Position numbers and translations under genes: made by a program
Origin: JADJPO01 sp963828555
GTDB lineage: Bacteria; Actinomycetota; Actinomycetes; Actinomycetales; Kineosporiaceae
Assembly (NCBI GenBank): GCA_963828555.1
Contig: CAWHEL010000002.1
Span: 1,178,001-1,242,000, forward strand
Direction: 5' to 3'
DNA length: 64,000 bases
Notes under the pieces: generated by a model
What the model was told of the DNA's origin: nothing
The model's database searches: none
What the model saw: the letters and a program-made list of their open reading frames with translations, nothing else
Shown here: positions 33,200 to 41,005 of the stretch, piece by piece
Numbering within the stretch: the stretch's first letter is position 1
How the letters are laid out: each line of letters opens with the position of its first letter

Positions 33200-34753
33200 G
33201 TGGCCGACGTGGGTGACCGGGGCGGGCTCATTGAGCTGGACGCCACCGCGTACCTCAAGAGAATCCTCACTGCGCGGGTCTACGACGTCGTCGAGGAGAC
33301 CCCGCTGGACGCCGCGGCGGTGCTCTCCGAGCGGCTCGGCAACACCGTGCTGCTCAAGCGCGAGGACCTGCAGCCGGTGTTCTCGTTCAAGATCCGCGGC
33401 GCCTATAACAAGATGGCCAACCTGCCACCGGACGCCCTGGCCAAGGGGGTGATCGCGGCCTCGGCCGGCAACCACGCCCAGGGGGTGGCGCTCGCCGCCC
33501 GCCACTTGGGCTGCAGCGCGGTGATCGTCATGCCGACCACCACCCCCGAGCTCAAGATCGAGGCAGTGCGCGCAGGCGGCGCCGAGGTCGTGCTGCACGG
33601 GCTCTCCTACTCCGACAGCCACGCCCACGCCGTCCGCCTGATGCACGAGCGCGGCCTGACCTTCGTGCATCCCTTCGACGACCCGGACGTGATCGCCGGC
33701 CAGGGCACCATCGGCATGGAGATCCTGCGCCAGCACACCGGCCCCCTCGATGCGGTGTTCGTCGCCGTCGGCGGCGGCGGGCTGATCAGCGGGATCGCGG
33801 CCTATCTCAAGGCGTTACGCCCCGACGTCCGGGTGATCGGGGTGCAGACCGACGACTCCGACGCGATGGCCCGCTCGGTCGAGGCCGGGCATCGCATCGA
33901 GCTCGACACCGTCGGGCTGTTCAGCGACGGCACGGCGGTGCGGCTGGTCGGCGAGGAGACCTTCCGCCTCGCCGCAGCCCTGGTCGACGAATTCGTGCGG
34001 GTCGACACCGACGCCGTCTGCGCGGCGATCAAGGACGTCTTCACCGACACCCGGGCGATCCTGGAACCCGCTGGGGCACTGGCCGTTGCGGGCCTCAAGG
34101 CCTACGCCGCCCAGCGCGGCGCCCGGGGTGAGACCTATGTGGCGGTGGCCTGCGGCGCCAACATGAACTTCGACCGGCTTCGGTTCGTCGCCGAGCGGGC
34201 CGAGCTCGGCGAGCAGCGCGAGGCCGTGTTCGCGGTGACCATCCCCGAGCAGCGCGGCAGCTTCCGCCGGTTCCTGGAGACCATCGGCCCGGGCCGGGCG
34301 GTCACCGAGTTCAACTACCGGATCGCGGACGCCGATGCCGCGCACGTCTTCGTCGGCCTTCAGGTGCGCGACCGCGCCGAGGCCCGCGAGATCGCAGACG
34401 CCTTCGCCGCCGCGGGACTTCAGGCGCTCGATCTCAGCGACGACGAGCTCGCCAAGCTGCACCTGCGCCACCTGGTCGGCGGCCGGACGCCGCTGGCGGC
34501 GGAGGAGCGGCTCTACCGATTCGAGTTCCCCGAGCGGCCGGGTGCGCTGATCCGGTTCCTGTCGGCGATGTCCCCGGAGTGGAACATCTCGCTGTTCCAC
34601 TACCGCAACCACGGCAGCGACGTCGGCCGGGTGCTGGTCGGCATGCAGGTGCCGGACGACGACCGTGCGGCCTTCGCGGACTTCCTCGCCCAGGTGGGGT
34701 ACGGCTTCGCCGAGGAGACCGATCACCCGGCCTACCACCTCTTCCTGCGATGA
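33200..34753 (+). CDS. ilvA: Threonine ammonia-lyase (biosynthetic type)
   Basis: PLP enzyme that deaminates threonine to 2-oxobutyrate, first step to isoleucine. 517 residues, matching the long feedback-controlled form. The catalytic domain has LLKREDLQPVFSFKIRGAYN (PLP lysine in FSFKIRGA), AASAGNHAQGVALAARHLG and the PLP phosphate loop VAVGGGGLISGIAAY. From about 330 two ACT-like regulatory repeats follow: VTIPEQRGSFRRFLETIGPG and FEFPERPGALIRFLSAMSPE, each ending in F-NYR/FHYRN-type strands. GTG 33200 lies 12 bases after a TAGATT -10-like box. Its stop overlaps the next start (ATGA). Confidence 0.95.
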   Translation: MADVGDRGGLIELDATAYLKRILTARVYDVVEETPLDAAAVLSERLGNTVLLKREDLQPVFSFKIRGAYNKMANLPPDALAKGVIAASAGNHAQGVALAARHLGCSAVIVMPTTTPELKIEAVRAGGAEVVLHGLSYSDSHAHAVRLMHERGLTFVHPFDDPDVIAGQGTIGMEILRQHTGPLDAVFVAVGGGGLISGIAAYLKALRPDVRVIGVQTDDSDAMARSVEAGHRIELDTVGLFSDGTAVRLVGEETFRLAAALVDEFVRVDTDAVCAAIKDVFTDTRAILEPAGALAVAGLKAYAAQRGARGETYVAVACGANMNFDRLRFVAERAELGEQREAVFAVTIPEQRGSFRRFLETIGPGRAVTEFNYRIADADAAHVFVGLQVRDRAEAREIADAFAAAGLQALDLSDDELAKLHLRHLVGGRTPLAAEERLYRFEFPERPGALIRFLSAMSPEWNISLFHYRNHGSDVGRVLVGMQVPDDDRAAFADFLAQVGYGFAEETDHPAYHLFLR

Positions 34754-35289
34754 CGACGCCACCGCGGGTGCGCATCGTGCACCTGCCGCCCGCCGCACTC
34801 CACGCCCTGGCTGGGGGTGATCTCACCGCCGCCGACCTCGCCTCGCCGGTGCCCCTGACCCCGGCCTTCGTGGGTGAGGACTGGCGCGGGGTCTGGCGCC
34901 TGCGCAGCGAGCAGGTGGTCACCGATCCGCCGAGCCAGGCGTGGATCACCGGGGTGATCTGGGACGACGAACGGCAGCTCGCCGTCGGCCGGGCCGGCTT
35001 CCACGGACCGCCGGATGGCGACGGCATGGTCGAGGTGGGCTACGCCGTCGACGTCGAGTACCGGCGGCAGGGATATGCCCGGGCGGCGCTGGCCGCGATG
35101 CTGGACCGGGCCGCCCACGAGCCGGGAGTGCGCGTCGTCCGCGCGTCGGTGTCCCCGGACAACACCCCGTCGCTGAACCTGATCGCCCAGTTCGGGTTCG
35201 TGCAGGTCGGCGAGCAGTGGGACGAGGAGGACGGCCTGGAGCTGGTCCACGAGGTGGTCGTGGAGGCGTCCCCCGGGAGGGCAGTTTGA
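34750..35289 (+). CDS. GNAT-family N-acetyltransferase
   Basis: 179 residues. The acetyl-CoA loop is YAVDVEYRRQGYARAALAAM (R-R-Q-G-Y-A), followed by VRVVRASVSPDNTPSLNLIA and QFGFVQVGEQWDEEDG, the RimJ/RimL-like end. N-terminal 70 residues are specific to this protein. Translation is coupled to ilvA through an ATGA overlap. RimJ/L-type enzymes modify protein N-termini or small amines; the target here is not evident. Confidence 0.85.
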   Translation: MTTPPRVRIVHLPPAALHALAGGDLTAADLASPVPLTPAFVGEDWRGVWRLRSEQVVTDPPSQAWITGVIWDDERQLAVGRAGFHGPPDGDGMVEVGYAVDVEYRRQGYARAALAAMLDRAAHEPGVRVVRASVSPDNTPSLNLIAQFGFVQVGEQWDEEDGLELVHEVVVEASPGRAV

Positions 35290-35375
35290 CCGTGCCGGGC
35301 ACGGTTGTTCGCCGGTGTCACCGGCAGTCGCGTCTGCCTAGCCTGTAGTCACGACTGACGACGATCGGGGGTGCC

Positions 35376-36896
35376 ATGACTGCTGAGCCGACCCAGGGGC
35401 GGCGAGCCTCCACGGTGCCTGCCGCGCGGAACTCCGCCGCGCGCACCTCGACGGCGCGCCCCGGGCGTCGTCGTCGCCGCGCTCCGGTGCAGGAGAAGCC
35501 GGTGGTCACCAGCTGGCCCCGCCGGTTCGAGGACATCGAGGGGTGGGTCGCCAAGTTCACCCCCGCCCTGCGCCCCTATCTGCGCTACCTCGGCGCCCAG
35601 TACGTCACCGTCACCGGTGACCCGGTCGACGTGCGGACGGCGGCCCAGCAGTTCGAGCTGGCCGCCGCCGAGCTGGCGCGGATGCGGCAGAAGCTGAACG
35701 AGGACCTGCAGATCGTGATGACCTGGGAGGGCTACGCCCAGGACGCCTACGTGCGTCGTCACGCCACCCTGGTACGCGATCTCGAGGCCGCCGAGAAGCG
35801 CAGCCGGCGGACGGCCGAGCTGCTGTTCGCCCACGTGCCGGTGCTCGAGTGGTCGCAGCAGACCATGCAAAAGATCATCATCGCGTTCGTGCGGGCCGCC
35901 GAGCAGGCGCGGGTGTCGGCGTCCAAGGTGCCGTACACGTTCGGGAACGGCCCCGTCGTCGCCTATCAGCGGGCGCTGCAGTCGCTGTTCTCGCAGGCCA
36001 AGGGCTCGGCCGACGCCGTTGTGCTCTCCTTCCGCCAGTCCACGCAGCGCCTGGCCGACGCACTAGCCGCCATCGACCCCACCTGGTGGCAGGAGGCGCA
36101 GCAGGCGATCACGGACTTCTTCACCACGGACGTGCCGCAGGCCTGGGACGACGTGCTGCACTACCTGGGCGGATTCAGCATCGACAGGATCGCTGCCGAC
36201 GGGATCAAGTGGCTCGAGGACCAGACCGGGCGAACGGCGACGGCCGGCTACTACTACGGGTTCACGCTCACCCCACGCGGGGTCTACATCCCGCTCGCGG
36301 CAGGGGCCGTGGCCCTGGGTCTGCTCGGGGCGGGTGCCGTAGCGGCGCCGGTGGCGGCGGTGGCCGGGGCGGTCTTCGCGTTCGAGAAGTACGTCGGGCG
36401 CACGGGATGGGTGCCGGCGCTCAACGTGGTCGCCTCGACCGATGCCGACTGGAACGTCGCGAACGTGGCCGTGCGGGTGATGCCGAAGCGGCTCGACGAG
36501 GGCGCCAGCATCTTCGTCGGCGCGGTGGCCGGCATGGAGAAGTCCGACGGAGTGCCGCGCCTGGTCCAGGCCGGCGCCCTCTACATGGGCTACAAGGCCT
36601 TCCCGCACGACTACACGTCGATGTTGCCCAAGGAGATGGTCGACCAGGTCACGCTGCCTGGCTGGGTCTCGGTGGCCGGGCCGGTCGGAGTGGTCAAGAA
36701 CGGGTACAGCTTCTATGGCGTCGCGGCCGAGTCCAACCTGACCTGGGCCGGCCACCACTCCTCAGGCCCCCGCCTGATCAACCTGCCGCGCGGGATCGGC
36801 CAGGACGCGGCGTTCGGTCTGTGGTTCAACGTCAAGCCGATTCGGCAGTACCTCGGCTGGGACGCGCCGGCGACGCCGGCGATCCCCGCTCCGTAG
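35376..36896 (+). CDS. Large WXG-like membrane-associated protein of unknown function
   Basis: 506 residues. The N-terminus (1-45) is basic and disordered. Residues about 85-180 form an alpha-hairpin with FELAAAELARMRQKLNEDLQ, a central Trp-x-Gly turn in MTWEGYAQDAYVRRHATLVR, and a second long helix, the WXG100/PPE-like layout of ESX substrates. A glycine/alanine-rich membrane segment lies near 305-335 (LAAGAVALGLLGAGAVAAPV). The C-terminal 170 residues are unusual (YYYGFTLTPRGVYIPLA; NYTW-type aromatic patches). No ESX genes are near. ATG 35376 has GGGGGTG upstream. Role unknown; a secreted or envelope protein is one possibility. Confidence 0.65.
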   Translation: MTAEPTQGRRASTVPAARNSAARTSTARPGRRRRRAPVQEKPVVTSWPRRFEDIEGWVAKFTPALRPYLRYLGAQYVTVTGDPVDVRTAAQQFELAAAELARMRQKLNEDLQIVMTWEGYAQDAYVRRHATLVRDLEAAEKRSRRTAELLFAHVPVLEWSQQTMQKIIIAFVRAAEQARVSASKVPYTFGNGPVVAYQRALQSLFSQAKGSADAVVLSFRQSTQRLADALAAIDPTWWQEAQQAITDFFTTDVPQAWDDVLHYLGGFSIDRIAADGIKWLEDQTGRTATAGYYYGFTLTPRGVYIPLAAGAVALGLLGAGAVAAPVAAVAGAVFAFEKYVGRTGWVPALNVVASTDADWNVANVAVRVMPKRLDEGASIFVGAVAGMEKSDGVPRLVQAGALYMGYKAFPHDYTSMLPKEMVDQVTLPGWVSVAGPVGVVKNGYSFYGVAAESNLTWAGHHSSGPRLINLPRGIGQDAAFGLWFNVKPIRQYLGWDAPATPAIPAP

Positions 36897-36903
36897 CGAC
36901 CGG

Positions 36904-37689
36904 TCAGGCGAGCAGCGAGCTGACGGCGACAGCTACGGTGGCGGCGACCTCGCCCAGGCCGATCTGCTTCGGCGTGGGTGCGGGGGTGAGCCGGGGCACC
37001 AGCGCCGCCCGCGCGGCGAGCGCGACGAAGACGCCCACCACCCACCACGATAGGCCGGCCCCGGCCAGGCCCAGCCACGCGGTGCCGGCCAGCGCGAGCG
37101 CGGCGACGGCGGCGTGGTAGCCGATGCTCAGCCGCAGGAAGGCGGCGTCGCCCCGCTCGCGGATCATCGACTTCACGTAGAAGACGGTGCCGGCGAAGTA
37201 GGCGGCCTGTACTGCTGCCAGCAACCAGGCTCGCCGCCAGTCGGTGCCGGCGCCGGCGTCGTAGGCGGCCACGGTCATCAGCGCGGAGCCGACGGTCGTG
37301 GCCAGCCCGCTGAGTAGCGACCGTTCGTGCCGGGTGGCCGAGGACCACAGCCCCACCCCGAGCGGGACGGCGAACAGGGGGGCCCAGCGGATCAGGTGCG
37401 GCTCCAGGGCGAGGACGGCCAGGCCGAGCCCGGTGGTCAGCGCCGCGTAGGCGCGGACCGGGGGCAGGTAGCGGGGCTTGCGGGCGGACTTCAGCCACAA
37501 CCCGGTGGCGAAGAAGGCGAAGTAGCCGGCGAACCAGAACCCGGCCAGCGCCATGTGGGTCCAGGTGGGGCGGGCGGCGAGGACGCCGATCAGCAGTGGG
37601 CTGGCGAGCATCGCCCAGGCGCCGTGCTGGTTGGGCACCCAGCCGGGGCTGCGCCGTCGGGGTGGGGTGGAGGTGTTCGTCGTGCTCAT
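36904..37689 (-). CDS. YwiC-like membrane protein
   Basis: 261-residue integral membrane protein with about seven helices. GWVPNQHGAWAMLASPLLIG near the start is the signature of the YwiC family. Later helices include FWFAGYFAFFATGLWLKS and YFAGTVFYVKSMIRERGD. In Bacillus ywiC sits next to anaerobic nitrate genes, and in actinobacteria such genes often accompany nitrosative-stress regulators. The next gene upstream is a Cys-containing HTH regulator and the divergent gene is DUF2249, which fits. ATG 37689 is used; 37698 is possible. Confidence 0.8.
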   Translation of the reverse strand: MSTTNTSTPPRRRSPGWVPNQHGAWAMLASPLLIGVLAARPTWTHMALAGFWFAGYFAFFATGLWLKSARKPRYLPPVRAYAALTTGLGLAVLALEPHLIRWAPLFAVPLGVGLWSSATRHERSLLSGLATTVGSALMTVAAYDAGAGTDWRRAWLLAAVQAAYFAGTVFYVKSMIRERGDAAFLRLSIGYHAAVAALALAGTAWLGLAGAGLSWWVVGVFVALAARAALVPRLTPAPTPKQIGLGEVAATVAVAVSSLLA

Positions 37690-37699
37690 CGCGGTCAAT

Positions 37700-38431
37700 C
37701 TAGGTCCTCCAGATCAGGCGGCAGGCGCCCGGTTCGGCGAAGGGCACCAGCCGGGCGCCCCGGTCGGAGCCGGCGAAGGTGGCCAGGGCTCCGGTGACCA
37801 GACCGAGGTGGATCTCACAGACCACGCCGGGGTCGGCACGGGCGGCCTCGAGCAGCGGGCAGGTACGCAGTGCGACGGTGCCCTTGGCGGCCAGGGGGGA
37901 GAAGCCGAGCCGGTCGAGGAGCCGGATCGTGCGGCGCCGCGCCGAACCCGTGCCCACGCCGTCCTCACTGGCCGTGACCTCCTGCGCGGCAAGGGCTTCT
38001 CCCCAGATCCGCCCGACGGCGCGGGCCTCGCGTTGAGGTTTGGGGCCGCGGCTGCGCAGGTGGGTGGCCAGAGCCGAGGTGAGTCCCAGGTAGTCCTGGC
38101 CGAGCAGGTCGGCCGCGGGGGCGTCGGCCGAGGTGAGCAGCGAGCGGCCGCGCGGGGTGGCTTCGTAGCCGGAGGCAGGGCGACCCCGCCCGGCGACGGG
38201 CAGTGGCGTTGCCGTGGCCAGCCCGCCGGCGACCAGCGTGGCCAGGTGGTTCCGGGTGCTGTTCGGGTGCCCGCCGAGCAGGTCGGTCAGCTGGGTGACG
38301 GTCATCGGGCGGGAGTTGTCCGTGAGGGTCTGCAGCACCCGCCGGGCCGGTGCCGCCACCGTCGGCGTGGGCTCGGCCGGAGGCCTGGTTGGTGCCGGGC
38401 CGCGCGGGGGAGTATTTTCCACAGCAGACAC
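37700..38431 (-). CDS. SufR-like HTH regulator with conserved cysteines
   Basis: 243 residues. A Pro-rich start is followed by a winged helix (ARRVLQTLTDNSRPMTVTQL, LLGGHPNSTRNHLATLVAGG, GRGRPASGYEATPRG). A sensory domain contains VALRTCPLLEAARADPGVVC and a last cysteine in EPGACRLIW. The C-(13)-C plus distal C pattern matches SufR-type regulators that hold an Fe-S cluster and respond to iron, redox or NO. It likely controls its own operon with the YwiC-like gene and the divergent DUF2249 gene. The cluster itself is inferred from the cysteine spacing. Confidence 0.75.
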   Translation of the reverse strand: MSAVENTPPRGPAPTRPPAEPTPTVAAPARRVLQTLTDNSRPMTVTQLTDLLGGHPNSTRNHLATLVAGGLATATPLPVAGRGRPASGYEATPRGRSLLTSADAPAADLLGQDYLGLTSALATHLRSRGPKPQREARAVGRIWGEALAAQEVTASEDGVGTGSARRRTIRLLDRLGFSPLAAKGTVALRTCPLLEAARADPGVVCEIHLGLVTGALATFAGSDRGARLVPFAEPGACRLIWRT

Positions 38432-38474
38432 TGTATTAAATAGTCGCGACCGGCGGCTGTCTTTGTGAAACGGA

Positions 38475-38508
38475 AGTTCGCGGATGCGCCTCTGTGCGCA
38501 TCCGTGAA
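38475..38508. promoter_or_regulatory. Dyad upstream of the DUF2249 gene
   Basis: GTTCGCGGATGCGC (38475-38488) and GCGCATCCGTGAAC (38495-38508), 14-bp arms with one G-U position and a 6-nt centre. It lies 24 bases before the DUF2249 start and 44 bases before the divergent regulator start, so it could be an operator or a leader hairpin. Confidence 0.55.
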
Positions 38509-38532
38509 CCTCCTCCGAGTGAGGGGAACCAC

Positions 38533-38826
38533 GTGAGCGAGAACCTGTCTTTGGCGGCGACCGACGCGCATCAGTGCACCTGCGGCCACCACGACGAGGA
38601 GGTGCCCGAGCTCGACGTCCGCCTGATTCCGCATGCCATCCGGCACGCGACCGTGTTCGGCGCGCTGGGCTCGATCGCCGCCGGCAAGGCCATGGTGATC
38701 GTCGCCCCGCACGACCCCAAGCCGCTGCTGGCCCAGATCGCCGACCGCGAGGGCGGGGCGATCGAGATCACCTACCTCGACCGCGGCCCGGAGGCCTGGA
38801 GGCTGCAGCTCAGCCGCCGCGCCTGA
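38533..38826 (+). CDS. DUF2249-domain protein
   Basis: 97 residues from GTG 38533 with GAGGGG six bases upstream. HQCTCGHHDEEVPELDVRLI is the usual Cys/His-rich lead, followed by PHAIRHATVFGALGSIAAGK and LVAPHDPKPLLAQIADREGG-like core residues and YLDRGPEAWRLQL. DUF2249 proteins have a TusA-like fold and cluster with denitrification and NO-stress genes. The neighbouring SufR-like regulator and YwiC-like gene agree with that setting. Confidence 0.85.
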   Translation: MSENLSLAATDAHQCTCGHHDEEVPELDVRLIPHAIRHATVFGALGSIAAGKAMVIVAPHDPKPLLAQIADREGGAIEITYLDRGPEAWRLQLSRRA

Positions 38827-38836
38827 CCCTGGTCAG

Positions 38837-39502
38837 GTGGAGCTGCTCGTCGGCTTGGCGGCGCTGACGGGGCTGGTCGCCGGCCTCGACTGGTGGGCCG
38901 TCGCCACTCGGCGGCGCGCGCTGGAGTACTGGGCCAAACCCGCCGTCATGCTCGGCCTGATCGCGCTCGCCGTCGTGCTCGGTGCGGGTGACTCGGCGGC
39001 GGGTGACTCGGCGGCGGGCCGGTGGCTGCTGGCGGCGTTGGTGCTCGGAGCGGTCGGTGACGTGCTGCTGCTCGGCGAGCAGCCGTGGCGATTCCTCGCC
39101 GGCCTGGCCGCGTTCCTGGTCGGCCATCTGGGCTACGTCGCCTGCTTCCTCAGCCTCGGTCTGAAGCGCACCTGGCTGGGCGGCGATCGGTGGGCTGCTC
39201 CTCGTGGCGAGCCTCGCGGCGGCCCGGCCTTGCTGCCGAACGTCTGGCGTGAGGGCGGGCCGGGACTGGCCGCGCCGGTCGCGCTGTACATGGCGGTGAT
39301 CGGGGTGATGCTGGTGACCGCCTGGGCGACGGGCCGCCTTCTGGTGGGGGCTGGTGCGGCGGTGTTCGTGGCCAGCGACACGATCCTGGCGCTGGACCGG
39401 TTCGTCGCCCAACGCCGGTGGGCAGGTCTGGCGGTGATGGTGACCTATCACCTGGGCCAGGCCTTGATCGTGGTGGGTGTCCTCGGGCCAGCTCCGCTCT
39501 GA
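38837..39502 (+). CDS. YhhN/TMEM86-family membrane protein (lysoplasmalogenase-like)
   Basis: 221 residues with about seven helices. LVLGAVGDVLLLGEQPWRFL holds the conserved GD of the family; FLVGHLGYVACFLSL and FVASDTILALDRFV follow. Relatives hydrolyse lysoplasmalogen. Residues about 112-135 (GGDRWAAPRGEPRGGPALLP) are hydrophilic where a helix is expected, while the next frame there reads AIGGLLLVASLAAARP. Two opposite one-base indels near 39178 and 39230 would explain this. A 15-bp tandem repeat (codes GDSAAGDSAAG) lies at about 38990-39020. Confidence 0.75.
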   Translation: MELLVGLAALTGLVAGLDWWAVATRRRALEYWAKPAVMLGLIALAVVLGAGDSAAGDSAAGRWLLAALVLGAVGDVLLLGEQPWRFLAGLAAFLVGHLGYVACFLSLGLKRTWLGGDRWAAPRGEPRGGPALLPNVWREGGPGLAAPVALYMAVIGVMLVTAWATGRLLVGAGAAVFVASDTILALDRFVAQRRWAGLAVMVTYHLGQALIVVGVLGPAPL

Positions 39503-39507
39503 GCGGG

Positions 39508-39546
39508 CGTCCCCGCAGGGACCTCGAAATCTCAACCCTTGAGACG
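39508..39546. repeat. Intergenic double-hairpin repeat, family C copy 1
   Basis: 39-bp element made of CGTCCCCGCAGGGAC, a spacer with AATCTC, and TCTCAACCCTTGAGA. A second 39-bp copy at 44096-44134 keeps CGTCCCCGC-GGGAC, TCG-AATCTC and TGAGACG at the same positions. Both copies start a few bases after a stop codon, so a terminator role is plausible. Confidence 0.7.
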
Positions 39547-39607
39547 CCATCCACGTCGGCTCGATGCTTCTGAACCGGTGTGGAGCTGCCTGGATCTCGG
39601 GCACCCT

Positions 39608-40552
39608 GTGCAGGTGTCTGTCGCGTTGACCGCTGCGGTGCGGGTCGACCGCCCTGGTCCTCCTGCCGCGCTGTTCGCTGCTCTCACCCAGGCTGTCGAA
39701 CGCCTGCCGGAGCACTCGGGGATCTGGTCGGCGCAGGCGGTGCACCGTGGGGACTTCAACGGGACCAACAAGCTGCGCCTGCCCCCGAATGACGGCAGCG
39801 GCGCCCAGGTGGGTAGACAGTCGACGAGCCTTGACGCGGACGACGTCCGGCTGGCGGCGTCGACCCATCTGCGTGGGGGGCGATTCCCCGGTCAGCCCGT
39901 CGATCCTGATGAGCCGCCACAACAGCTCACGCTGCGGGTCGCGGCCTGGGGCCCTGCCTTCTGGCAGGGGGAGGAGCGCGACGACGGCTCGGCCTGGCTG
40001 ACCTTCGACCCGGTCTGGCCCTTCCGCACCCCAGGCGGAGACACCCCGCCGGACCACGCCGCCGCTCTGGCAGACAACCGTGACCTCCTCCTGCGCCTGC
40101 TTGAGGAGGTGGTCGCGGTCGGCCCGGCATCGGTGCGGCTCCACACCGACGTCGGGGATCCGCTGCCGTTCAACGCTCATCTCGCCTACTACCGCGACGC
40201 GGCGGCGGTCGAGGCGGACCTCGCCTGGATCGAGGAGCTGTGGACGCGAGGGTCGGCCTCCCGCCGGGCGCCAGCGCTGGGCGGGCTGTCGGCTACCGAA
40301 CGCACCTGGCCGCTGCACGAGTGGCGGCCGGCGTCGGAGCGCGACCGGGTGCTCGCCGACCTCGAACGGCTGGTGGCTGCGCTGACGCAGATCGGCCCGG
40401 GTCAGATCGATGAAGTCCGGGTTGCCGGATCCTGCCCGGTGCGGCCGTGCGGACCGGGCTTCGTCGTCCTCAGCGGCGTCGCCTTCGTGGACGGCTTCAT
40501 CGATCGGTTCTTCACCGAGCTCGCGGATCTGGTGGACCCTCGCGACCGTTAG
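39608..40552 (+). CDS. Protein of unknown function
   Basis: About 314 residues from GTG 39608 (VQVSVALTAAVRVDRPGPPA). It is soluble and acidic, with many tryptophans in motifs such as LRVAAWGPAFWQGEERDDG, WLTFDPVWPF and AWIEELWTRG. I cannot assign a family. The frame opens further upstream, over the repeat, but those residues look non-coding. It ends four bases into the convergent thioredoxin gene. Confidence 0.6.
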   Translation: MQVSVALTAAVRVDRPGPPAALFAALTQAVERLPEHSGIWSAQAVHRGDFNGTNKLRLPPNDGSGAQVGRQSTSLDADDVRLAASTHLRGGRFPGQPVDPDEPPQQLTLRVAAWGPAFWQGEERDDGSAWLTFDPVWPFRTPGGDTPPDHAAALADNRDLLLRLLEEVVAVGPASVRLHTDVGDPLPFNAHLAYYRDAAAVEADLAWIEELWTRGSASRRAPALGGLSATERTWPLHEWRPASERDRVLADLERLVAALTQIGPGQIDEVRVAGSCPVRPCGPGFVVLSGVAFVDGFIDRFFTELADLVDPRDR

Positions 40553-40980
40553 CTGGCTGGAGCCAGGTGCGGGGTGATCGCGCGGTCGAGGGCGGCGAAC
40601 GGCTGGGCGCCAACGATCCGCTCCACCACCTTCCCGTTGGACAGCACGACCAGGAGCGGGATGCTCTGCGCCTGGAACCGCGCGCTGAGCCGGCGGTTGG
40701 CGTCGACGTCGACCTTGACCACTTTCAGTCGGCCGGCATGGTGGACGGCCAACTGCTCGAGCACTGGCGCCACTGTGCGACACGGCCCGCACCAGGCTGC
40801 CCACAGGTCCACCAGCACCAGTGCCTTGGTCGCGACGTCGGTCTCGAAACTGGCGTCGGTCGCATCGACGATCCACGGCAGCCAGGCCCTGCACGAGGCG
40901 CATCGTGGAACTCCCGCCGCCGAAGCGGGCACCCGGTTCTTCGTGGCGCAGGACGGGCAGGTGATGATGCGGTTCGCCAT
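40549..40980 (-). CDS. Thioredoxin 2-type protein with N-terminal zinc ribbon
   Basis: 143 residues. An N-terminal zinc ribbon (ITCPSCATKNRVP and PRCASCRAW, two CxxC pairs) precedes a thioredoxin domain with active site LWAAWCGPCRTVAPVLEQLA, cis-Pro loop SIPLLVVLSNGKVV and terminal FAALDRAITPHL. This is the TrxC/thioredoxin-2 layout, a cytosolic disulfide reductase whose ribbon responds to oxidation. No thioredoxin reductase is nearby. Confidence 0.9.
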   Translation of the reverse strand: MANRIITCPSCATKNRVPASAAGVPRCASCRAWLPWIVDATDASFETDVATKALVLVDLWAAWCGPCRTVAPVLEQLAVHHAGRLKVVKVDVDANRRLSARFQAQSIPLLVVLSNGKVVERIVGAQPFAALDRAITPHLAPAS

Positions 40981-41005
40981 GACGCCATTGTCCTCCGCGC
41001 ATCGC

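Noticed and set aside
36904..38826. Full denitrification cluster
   Set aside because: Only accessory families are present; no nitrite or NO reductase gene lies in the window.
38810..41002. 730-codon minus-strand frame
   Set aside because: Composition is Arg/Gln/Pro-rich without motifs; it is antisense to YhhN and the unknown gene, and the thioredoxin gene uses another frame in the same region.
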